A DNA stretch of 64,000 nt, taken from positions 62,001 to 126,000 of the forward strand of contig CADCIP010000003.1 in the NCBI GenBank assembly GCA_902801485.1. Direction: 5' to 3'. The DNA is from an uncultured Bacteroidales bacterium (GTDB lineage Bacteria; Bacteroidota; Bacteroidia; Bacteroidales; Bacteroidaceae). This document shows, piece after piece, positions 58,271 to 64,000 of this stretch (position 1 is the first letter of the stretch; every line of letters begins with the position of its first letter). A model generated the notes under the pieces. The model was not told the DNA's origin, did not search any database, and saw nothing but the letters and a program-made list of their open reading frames with translations. The position numbers and the translations under genes were made by a program.

Positions 58271-59011
58271 TCAGATAGTCAGCTCCTGTTCGTCCTGCAA
58301 CTCCTTGCCCCTTAGGATAATCTGAGAAACAATCATCAGGATAAGACCGAAGATGACAGAAGACAACTCACCGACGATGGGGAAGTCAATGTCATAGCCT
58401 GCCATCAGGAGATTCTTCTTCATTATTGATAAAATAATATAGGCCACAATTCTGCCCACAACCCAGAGTGCGACTAGCAATTTGCCTGCTTTTTCCAGTC
58501 CCTTTGCTATCTGGGTCACGAACACTTCACCCTTATAAACAGAACGCAGAATCTTCCAGACAATAACAAACAGCCAAATATAGAAAGGAACAAAAGCAAA
58601 AGCCAGGACAACCGAAAATACGAAGGGAATGTTTTTCTGACTCTCCTCTATTGGAATCTTTATTTTAACCGTCTGCATGTCCACCATCACTTGCTGACCA
58701 TTTGTAAGTCGGCTGTACAGATAATGGTCCAAGCCTCCTCGTTTACGGACGGGTACACCAATCTCGAATGTGCACTTGTCCTGTGCATGCCAATTTGCAG
58801 AAGTCTGTGTAACAGGAGTGCCATCAATAGTATCAGCCCAAGTCTGGGTGTTAATATCTATTTTTGCAAAGTTCTCATTGAGGGAATCCAAGATAAGTTC
58901 TTCTCCCGGTCGGTTCGTCCATGAATGATGATAAACATTAAAATACTTGCAGACCGAAGCAACCAGAACCACTACCAGCAAAACGCTGTAAATTTTCAAT
59001 TTATTTTTCAT
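58271..59011 (-). CDS. DUF2975-family membrane protein (second copy)
   Basis: From ATG 59011 the 246-residue protein starts MKNKLKIYSVLLVVVL, almost as in the third copy, and ends ILRGKELQDEQELTI, identical to it; it carries KGEVFVTQIAKGLEKAGKLLVALWVVG. Its middle region differs (YLYSRLTNGQQVMVDMQTVKIKI). Tandem duplication with a still-conserved start and end is likely. Confidence 0.85.
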   Translation of the reverse strand: MKNKLKIYSVLLVVVLVASVCKYFNVYHHSWTNRPGEELILDSLNENFAKIDINTQTWADTIDGTPVTQTSANWHAQDKCTFEIGVPVRKRGGLDHYLYSRLTNGQQVMVDMQTVKIKIPIEESQKNIPFVFSVVLAFAFVPFYIWLFVIVWKILRSVYKGEVFVTQIAKGLEKAGKLLVALWVVGRIVAYIILSIMKKNLLMAGYDIDFPIVGELSSVIFGLILMIVSQIILRGKELQDEQELTI

Positions 59012-59042
59012 AACGCTTATAATTATAATGTTCAATGTTTTA

Positions 59043-59078
59043 AGTTCCCCTCTCCTCGGAGAGGGGTTAGGGGTGAGG
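59043..59078 (+). repeat. GC-rich palindromic element between DUF2975 copies one and two
   Basis: cccctctcctcggagagggg then ttaggggtgaggc; matches 57165-57215 with one change over about 33 bases. Confidence 0.85.
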
Positions 59079-59084
59079 CTGTTC

Positions 59085-59603
59085 TTAGATCGTCAACTCC
59101 TGCTCCTCCCTCAGCTTGATGCCGATTTCGAAGACCTCGGCTATAATCCAGCAGAAAATACTTAGGATAATGGGATAAATTACACTACGGAATATACAGC
59201 CGGTATGATCAGTTGGGGGTAAATGCATTTGAACGCAAGTAATATAATTTATAAGAACTGCTGACAGCATAAACATATTATACCAGAAAATGCCATTGCC
59301 CGTTTTGCGGAGTAGCGGAATGTTCTCCTTTACAAAAATCTTGTCCTTATTGACGTTTAGCATAAATCTGACGAACGCCATTAATCCTTTGAATAATGTC
59401 AGATACCATATTAATATAACTAAGGCAAAAGCTATTACCATAAAGCAGAAGAGCGTCCAATCAGCGGAACCACCGGAAAAACATGTTTCGATAGTAGCCC
59501 GGAAGTAACGAATAGCTCCCTTCATCTGCCAACTAAGCCTTACAAACTCTATCACTATCAGCACAAGCATCATGATAGACAAAAAATTCAGTCTCTTTTT
59601 CAT
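59085..59603 (-). CDS. DUF2975-family membrane protein (first copy)
   Basis: The 172-residue protein is shorter than the other two but has the same plan: MKKRLNFLSIMMLVLIVIEFVRLSW, VNKDKIFVKENIPLLRKTGNGIF and a LREEQELTI end, matching the other copies' EQELTI. First gene of the run. Confidence 0.82.
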   Translation of the reverse strand: MKKRLNFLSIMMLVLIVIEFVRLSWQMKGAIRYFRATIETCFSGGSADWTLFCFMVIAFALVILIWYLTLFKGLMAFVRFMLNVNKDKIFVKENIPLLRKTGNGIFWYNMFMLSAVLINYITCVQMHLPPTDHTGCIFRSVIYPIILSIFCWIIAEVFEIGIKLREEQELTI

Positions 59604-59746
59604 ACCTTTTATTGTTTTTGGTTAGTAATTTATCGTTTTTCGATATGCAAAAGTATGATGTTATTTTGAAACCACCAAGAAAAATCACAAAAATATTATT
59701 GAAAAACGATAATTTCTTCCCATTTTGCGAAAAAAAGGCACAAAAA

Positions 59747-59775
59747 AAGCCCAGGGAGATTTCCTTTGGGCTGTT
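59747..59775 (-). terminator. Terminator of the M56/BlaI operon
   Basis: On the minus strand cagcccaaagg pairs with ccctgggctt, followed by TTTTTTG; it lies 36 nt after the M56 stop. Confidence 0.75.
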
Positions 59776-59810
59776 TTGTTTATCAGAGGGTGTTATGTCT
59801 TTTCTTGTCG

Positions 59811-61547
59811 CTAACGTTTATGCACATTTATTTTCAGCAGGTTGTTCTTACGGCAGGCTTCCTTGGCTATGTGCTCCAGCTGGCTGAATTCCTTGCCGGA
59901 GGAGTAGATGTGGATGACGGTAGGCTCGTATTTGTACTGGCTGAGCGTTTCCATCAGTTCCTTGGGATTTACCTGTCTGTAAATATCCTCCCCCTTTTTC
60001 TTGAGGTATAGCTTGTTGTCGTGGATTCCTATACTTACATCTTTTTTTTCATGCCCTACTCTCCTGTACTCTATATAATTCTTGAAGCGGCCGTTCCTGA
60101 TGCCGTCGGCAATGGAGTAGTCCATACCTGCGTAAGTCCACATATACTGGTATAGGATGCAGCCTTCCTCGTCCTTATGCTTGCGGTTATAGTCGGCTAT
60201 TGCAGCATAATAAGCCTTATCGCCTGCGCCTTGCAGGTCTATCGCTTTCTGCCTTTCCTTCAAATAGAACTCCTTGAATGCTGCCCAGTCGCGATAGAAT
60301 TTGCTGCCGCTGACGTTAAAGTCTTCAAATTTTGTACCATAGATTTCCATATTGCAGGTCTCGCCAGGCACGAAGAATATTTCCTGAAACTGGTCTCCTA
60401 ATGTGCCGTCTTTAAGGACAGCTTTCAGCATTCCGGAATAGGGTTGGTCAAAGTCTTCCGAGAACTCGAATTTCCCGTCCTTGACATATACGGAATCTAT
60501 GGGGTCGGGGTGTACGTTGTCTGTATAATCCCATATATAAACAAGGTAGTGGTCAACATTCAGTTCTTTGGGAACTGTTCCTTTCAGCGTAAAGGTATTG
60601 CTGGCGGCGTTGACTTTCTGTTCTATCAGCTCGCTGGCTGACTGGAACTCGGAGGTAGCAAAGGCGCTGAGGGCCAGTGCAATCATGGGGAGGACGTACA
60701 GCACCAGGCTGCGACGGCTCCGAGGGGGTGTTGTCTTTAGCATCATACTGATTCTTTTTTTGGTTAGACTGTGATTAAAATTATTAGCAAAGGTATAGGT
60801 GCTGGCGCCAACAGCCTTCCTTATGATCAGTTCGGAATAGGAATGGGCGGAAATGCCCGACAGGAGGACGTAGTCGTCTGCCTCGTACTCGTGTACGTCG
60901 CGCAGATAGATGCCTAACAGATAGACGAAGGGATTCCACCACTGGATGGTTTCTACAAGGGTCAAGAGGATGATGTCCAGGGAGTGACGGCAGAGGATGT
61001 GAGCCTTCTCGTGCAGGATAATCTCGCGTCCGCTCTCAGCATAGTCCTGCTCGCTGATTACAATGCTTCGCAGCCAGCTGAAGGGTGCCACATGCTGGGC
61101 ATGACAATAGATGCGGATGCCGTCGGAATCGTCCTTCGTCCAGATGCTGCCCCTGCGGATGATGCGTCCCATGGAAAGTACCTCGCGCAGACGGATGCCC
61201 AGAATGGTCATTGCTCCGATGGCATATAGGATGCTTACGACGTAGAACCAAGGAAAAGGTTTTTCTGCCCCTTCTCCTTGAGAGAGGGCTGGGGTGTGGC
61301 TTGGCATCTCGACCGGCACTCCCATCTCCAGCAAACCTTTCTCCAAAGTCTGAACAGCCGTCATGTTGTCCATCGAGATATACGAGAAGTTGCACAGGGG
61401 CAACACCAGGCACAGCAGCAGGATGGCCAACAGGGTAAAGCGGTTGAAACGGAACATCTTCTCCCTGAAAATCAGGAAAATACCAGGCACAAACAGCAAT
61501 GTGAGCAGTATGGCCGATTTGATTGCGTAGATTAAGAGTTGTGACAT
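59811..61547 (-). CDS. M56 sensor with DUF4369-like and ExbD-like C-terminal regions
   Basis: From ATG 61547 (MSQLLIYAIKSAILLTLLFVPGIFLIF) the 578-residue protein has membrane segments, the HEKAH zinc motif in ILHEKAHILCRHSLDII, and YEADDYVLLSGISAHSYSELII, as in BlaR1-like M56 proteases. A second part, beginning about residue 280, is a DUF4369-like domain (TFTLKGTVPKELNVDHYLVYIWDYTDN...IDSVYVKDGKFEF) as found in the TlpA-like proteins here. The last 90 residues (VSIGIHDNKLYLKKKGEDIYRQVNPKELMETLSQYKYEPTVIHIYSSGKEFSQLEHIAKEACRKNNLLKINVHKR) look like an ExbD-type periplasmic domain. A palindromic element lies at 61262-61300 near the domain junction. Preceded by its BlaI-type gene. Confidence 0.8.
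   Translation of the reverse strand: MSQLLIYAIKSAILLTLLFVPGIFLIFREKMFRFNRFTLLAILLLCLVLPLCNFSYISMDNMTAVQTLEKGLLEMGVPVEMPSHTPALSQGEGAEKPFPWFYVVSILYAIGAMTILGIRLREVLSMGRIIRRGSIWTKDDSDGIRIYCHAQHVAPFSWLRSIVISEQDYAESGREIILHEKAHILCRHSLDIILLTLVETIQWWNPFVYLLGIYLRDVHEYEADDYVLLSGISAHSYSELIIRKAVGASTYTFANNFNHSLTKKRISMMLKTTPPRSRRSLVLYVLPMIALALSAFATSEFQSASELIEQKVNAASNTFTLKGTVPKELNVDHYLVYIWDYTDNVHPDPIDSVYVKDGKFEFSEDFDQPYSGMLKAVLKDGTLGDQFQEIFFVPGETCNMEIYGTKFEDFNVSGSKFYRDWAAFKEFYLKERQKAIDLQGAGDKAYYAAIADYNRKHKDEEGCILYQYMWTYAGMDYSIADGIRNGRFKNYIEYRRVGHEKKDVSIGIHDNKLYLKKKGEDIYRQVNPKELMETLSQYKYEPTVIHIYSSGKEFSQLEHIAKEACRKNNLLKINVHKR
61262..61300 (+). repeat. GC-rich palindromic element inside the M56 gene
   Basis: gccccttctccttgagagag with ggctggggtgtggc; it encodes a Pro/Ser/Gly-rich segment (TPALSQGEGAEK) in the M56 protein. 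Confidence 0.7.
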
Positions 61548-61549
61548 AA

Positions 61550-61760
61550 GCCCCTCCGTCCTTCCCCTCCGTCGCGAATGGGGATTCGCTCCCCTTTGTG
61601 GGGCCGTAGCCACATTTAGTGGCTCCTCTAAAGACCCCAGTCGCCCCTTGGGGGAATGATTAATTGATAAGCCCCCCTCCAACTCCCCCCGAGGAGGGAG
61701 TGTTCTTATTAGTTGATATTTGGCCCTCCTCCTCGGGGGAGGGTTGGGAGGGGGCTTCCA
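61550..61760 (+). repeat. Cluster of GC-rich palindromic elements between and within BlaI and M56 genes
   Basis: Several palindromes in 200 bases; the part at 61723-61756 is the reverse complement of the element type seen at 6921 and 62627. It encodes the last residues of the BlaI-type protein and fills the gap to the M56 ATG. Confidence 0.8.
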
Positions 61761-62136
61761 TTTCGTGCAAGAAGTTGATCAGTTCCTCCTCCGATATTTC
61801 CTCTTCGCGTATGAAGTAGCTGAGCATCGAGCGCAGGCTGCCTCCGAAGAAGGTGCGCTTCACGTCGTGCATGGCCTTGCGGACGTATTCGGCTTTGCCT
61901 ATACGGGCGATGTAATGATGCGTCTTGCCTTCACCATCCTTCTTGAAGTGGTCCACGAAGCCCTTCTCGTACAGCATCCGCATCTCGTTGGCCAATGTGG
62001 TGTAGGCTGGCTGAGGCTCGGGCAGCAGGTCGTAAATCTCGCGCGCTGAGACAGAGTGGTTGATGTCCCAGATGATGGACATAATGTCGTACTCCGTCTT
62101 GCTGAGGATGCCCTCTCTTCTGTTGGTTGTTTTCAT
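61660..62136 (-). CDS. BlaI/MecI-family repressor with repeat-derived tail
   Basis: From ATG 62136 the protein has 158 residues: MKTTNRREGILSKTEYDIMSIIWDINHSVSAREIYDLLPEPQPAYTTLANEMRMLYEKGFVDHF is the winged-helix domain, and FFGGSLRSMLSYFIREEEISEEELINFLHE the dimerisation helix. The last 30 residues (PSQPSPEEEGQISTNKN...GVGGGLIN) come from palindromic elements and are not family sequence. Promoter TAATTTTG at 62161-62168 on this strand. Partner of the M56 gene downstream. Confidence 0.88.
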   Translation of the reverse strand: MKTTNRREGILSKTEYDIMSIIWDINHSVSAREIYDLLPEPQPAYTTLANEMRMLYEKGFVDHFKKDGEGKTHHYIARIGKAEYVRKAMHDVKRTFFGGSLRSMLSYFIREEEISEEELINFLHEMEAPSQPSPEEEGQISTNKNTPSSGGVGGGLIN

Positions 62137-62160
62137 ATCGCGTTTCGTTTGTTTCTGCTG

Positions 62161-62168
62161 CAAAATTA
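62161..62168 (-). promoter_or_regulatory. -7 promoter element of the second BlaI/M56 operon
   Basis: TAATTTTG on the minus strand, 25 nt before the ATG at 62136, which excludes the longer frame starting at 62217. Confidence 0.5.
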
Positions 62169-62270
62169 AGTGCGAAGGGAAAGCAAAGCCTAAAAAGAAG
62201 CAGAAAAACTTCTCCAATCCGTCAGAATTTAACCTTTATTAATAGAAATACCCAAGGTGCTATCGTCTTT

Positions 62271-62387
62271 AACTTCTCTAACTTCCTTAACTTCTTTAAC
62301 TTCCTTAACTTCTTTAACTTCTCTAACTTCTTTAACTTCTCTAACTTCTTTAACTTCTCTAACTTCTCTAACTTCTTTAACTTCTTT
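62271..62387 (+). repeat. 9-bp tandem repeat AACTTCTNT x13 upstream of rpoN
   Basis: Thirteen tandem 9-bp units, alternating aacttctct, aacttcttt and aacttcctt, lie between the divergent BlaI and rpoN genes and end about 25 nt before the rpoN -33 box. The frame through it is a repeat artefact. Confidence 0.9.
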
Positions 62388-62411
62388 CTAAAAAAAAGTA
62401 GCCATACAAAG

Positions 62412-62441
62412 TTGTTGGCTCATTTTTTCTTTGTACTTTTG
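62412..62441 (+). promoter_or_regulatory. rpoN promoter
   Basis: TTG at 62412-62414 and TACTTTTG at 62434-62441, 19 nt apart; the ATG follows 8 nt later, so the mRNA leader must be almost absent. Confidence 0.6.
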
Positions 62442-62449
62442 CATTAGAT

Positions 62450-63940
62450 ATGGCAAAAAACAACAAACAGACACAGGAACAGGTTCAGGTACAGACCGAG
62501 CAGCAGGTGCAGGTGCAGACACTTACGCCCCAACAGGTGATGCTGGTTCGGCTGACCGAAATGCCCATAGAGGCCCTGCAGCAACGCATAGACAATGAGT
62601 GTCTGGAGAATCCCTGGCTGGAGAAAGCCCCCTCCCTCGATCCCTCCCCCGAGGAGGAGGGAAGCTGGGCGGCAGAAGGTCCCCTCTCCTCGGAGAGGGG
62701 GGAAGGGGGTGAGGCCTCCTACGACTACCGAAGCGAGGACGATATTCCCGACTATATGCTACGCTCAAGCTACACCAAGAACACGCCCGAGAATGTGGAG
62801 TACGAAGATACCCTTACGTTCTACGACAAGCTGAAGGCACAGATGACCGACTTCGACCTGACGGAGCGCCAGCAGCAGCTGTTGGAATACCTGATAGGCG
62901 AACTGGACGGTAACGGCCTGTTGGGGAAGCCCTTGATACAGATAGTTGATGAAGCCGAGATATACCAGGGCATAGAGACAACGGAGAAGGAAATGCTGGG
63001 TGTGCTGGCTATCCTGCAACAGTTCGAGCCTGCCGGCGTGGGAGCCCGCTCGCTACAGGAATGTCTTATCCTACAGATAAAACGCGATGAGAAGAACCCT
63101 TGTCAGCGCCTGATGCTGCAGGTGATGGAGAAATACTACGATGATTTCCTGCATAAGCGTTGGGCCGACATACAGCGCCGGTTGAAACTCTCGGCTATCC
63201 AGCTGGAGGAACTGAAACGCGAGATTAAACGCCTGAACCCAAGGCCCGGCTCGTCTGTCGGAGAGAAGAGCGTGCTGATAGGTCATCAGATTCTGCCCGA
63301 CTTCATAGTAGAGGCCGACGAGGACGGTCATATCACCATGCAGCTGAACGGCGGGAGTCCTTCGTCGCTGGTAATCAGTCCGGATGCCACGGAGATGCTT
63401 CAGACCTACGAGAACATGCAGGGACAGCAGTTGAGCAAGGCCGTTCAGGAAGAAATAAGGTTTACGCGCGAATACGTGGAGCGTGGCCGTATCTTCATAG
63501 ATGCCCTGGCACAGCGTCGGGAGAGTATGATAAAGACCATGAACGCCATCATAAAACTGCAACGCCCCTTCTTCCTGGATGGCGACGATACATTGCTGAA
63601 ACCCATGAAGCTGGAGGATGTTGCCAATCTGGCCGGTTACGATATCAGCACCGTGAGCCGTGTGTGCAACAGCAAGTATGTGCAGACGCCTTTCGGCATC
63701 TACTCCCTGAAGCATTTCTTTACCCATAAGGCAGTGCAGAAGGACGATGCAGAAGTTGCCACCTCGAAGCAGGTGATGTCTGTTATACAGGAGCTGATAG
63801 AAGGCGAGGACAAACAGAATCCGCTGAGCGACGAGAAACTGGCCGTTCTGCTGAAACAGAAGGGGTTCGACATTGCCCGCCGTACGATAGCCAAATACCG
63901 TGAGTTTATGAAGATACCCATAGCCCGCATGCGTAAATAA
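62450..63940 (+). CDS. rpoN: RNA polymerase sigma-54 factor
   Basis: The 496-residue protein is sigma-54: a glutamine-rich region I (EQQVQVQTLTPQQVMLVRLTEMPIEALQQRIDNECLENPWLE), an acidic region II, a core-binding domain, and the RpoN box in FDIARRTIAKYREFMKIPIARMRK at the C-terminus, which recognises -24 promoters. Residues about 60-93 are encoded by two palindromic elements (62627-62728) inserted between regions I and II, where the family is naturally variable. Start is the ATG at 62450, 8 nt behind the -7 element. Sigma-54 needs activator ATPases, none of which are in the window. Confidence 0.95.
   Translation: MAKNNKQTQEQVQVQTEQQVQVQTLTPQQVMLVRLTEMPIEALQQRIDNECLENPWLEKAPSLDPSPEEEGSWAAEGPLSSERGEGGEASYDYRSEDDIPDYMLRSSYTKNTPENVEYEDTLTFYDKLKAQMTDFDLTERQQQLLEYLIGELDGNGLLGKPLIQIVDEAEIYQGIETTEKEMLGVLAILQQFEPAGVGARSLQECLILQIKRDEKNPCQRLMLQVMEKYYDDFLHKRWADIQRRLKLSAIQLEELKREIKRLNPRPGSSVGEKSVLIGHQILPDFIVEADEDGHITMQLNGGSPSSLVISPDATEMLQTYENMQGQQLSKAVQEEIRFTREYVERGRIFIDALAQRRESMIKTMNAIIKLQRPFFLDGDDTLLKPMKLEDVANLAGYDISTVSRVCNSKYVQTPFGIYSLKHFFTHKAVQKDDAEVATSKQVMSVIQELIEGEDKQNPLSDEKLAVLLKQKGFDIARRTIAKYREFMKIPIARMRK
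62627..62728 (+). repeat. Two GC-rich palindromic elements inside rpoN
   Basis: 62627-62664 matches the maturase element at 6921-6958 with one change; 62680-62715 matches the 57165 and 59043 type. Together they encode PSPEEEGS and GPLSSERGEGGEA in region I/II of sigma-54. Confidence 0.88.
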
Positions 63941-63971
63941 TGACGCTAACCGCTAACCGAAAGACGTCGAG

Positions 63972-64000
63972 ATGAGAAAACATATCGTCATAGCCAGTGT
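63972..64000 (+). CDS. Start of an unidentified gene (partial)
   Basis: An ATG at 63972 opens MRKHIVIAS at the right edge, 31 nt after rpoN and on the same strand, with a heptamer-type word (gctaaccgctaaccg) in the gap. Too short to identify. Confidence 0.35.

Noticed and set aside
62127-62447. A 106-codon frame with many NFx repeats before rpoN
   Set aside because: It only reads through the 9-bp tandem repeat (period three codons) and overlaps the rpoN promoter.

Overview
This window looks like a chromosomal segment of a Bacteroidales bacterium, most likely a gut or rumen Prevotella relative (Prevotellaceae). Supporting signs are the TAnnTTTG -7 promoter elements in front of many genes, few Shine-Dalgarno sites, signal peptides ending in AQ/AQE, a large glycan-degrading complement (two GH92, one GH2, one GH43, one six-hairpin glycosidase), three TlpA-like proteins with DUF4369-type N-termini, BlaI/M56 pairs and the Bacteroidetes-type HhH barrel protein. 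No rRNA, tRNA, CRISPR array, insertion sequence or prophage was seen.

Layout. 1-10 kb: N-terminus of a DUF349-like protein, CorA, RsmA/KsgA, a YbhN-like flippase, a secreted C1 aminopeptidase, RbfA overlapping a LolC/E-type permease, an anaerobic sulfatase-maturase-like radical SAM enzyme and a secreted beta-propeller protein. 10-19 kb: a GNAT gene with a 52-aa partner, then GH43, GH92, GH2 and GH92 enzymes without SusC/SusD. 19-30 kb: lipoprotein, S41 protease, TlpA-like protein, unknown secreted proteins, a six-hairpin glycosidase, SemiSWEET, a radical SAM protein, a DUF4294-like protein and a SpoU methylase. 30.3-30.8 kb: an AT-rich gene-free stretch with a cluster of DnaA-box-like 9-mers (candidate oriC), followed by nadA. 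31-46 kb: a KefB-type antiporter, an Fe-S aldo/keto reductase with a polyferredoxin, a BlaI/M56 pair, two tandem alpha/beta hydrolases (one lacking its nucleophile serine), a TlpA-like protein and an HhH barrel protein. 46-54 kb: an accessory stretch with an AAA/DUF4143 ATPase, a FISUMP-like lipoprotein, a four-helix-bundle protein with a topoisomerase-type zinc finger, a VirE_N/DUF3987 primase-like protein and a HIRAN protein. 54-64 kb: an S41 protease, a TonB C-terminal protein, a TlpA-like protein, three DUF2975-like proteins with an XRE regulator, a second BlaI/M56 pair and rpoN.

The most unusual feature is what lies between and inside the genes. Two classes of repeat pervade the window: (1) GC-rich palindromic elements of about 35-100 bp, found between genes and also in frame inside coding sequences (sulfatase maturase, GH92 signal peptide, six-hairpin glycosidase, both M56 sensors, BlaI tail, hydrolase signal peptide, rpoN); and (2) short tandem repeats with 7-9 bp units of varied sequence next to start codons, two of them inside signal-peptide codons, where copy-number change would shift the frame.

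Functionally the window mixes housekeeping (rsmA, rbfA, nadA, rpoN, corA), envelope and redox physiology of an anaerobe (Tat Fe-S oxidoreductase, polyferredoxin, thioredoxin-like lipoproteins), host or plant glycan degradation, and small sensory modules (BlaI/M56, XRE/DUF2975). All family assignments come from reading motifs by eye; no database search was run.
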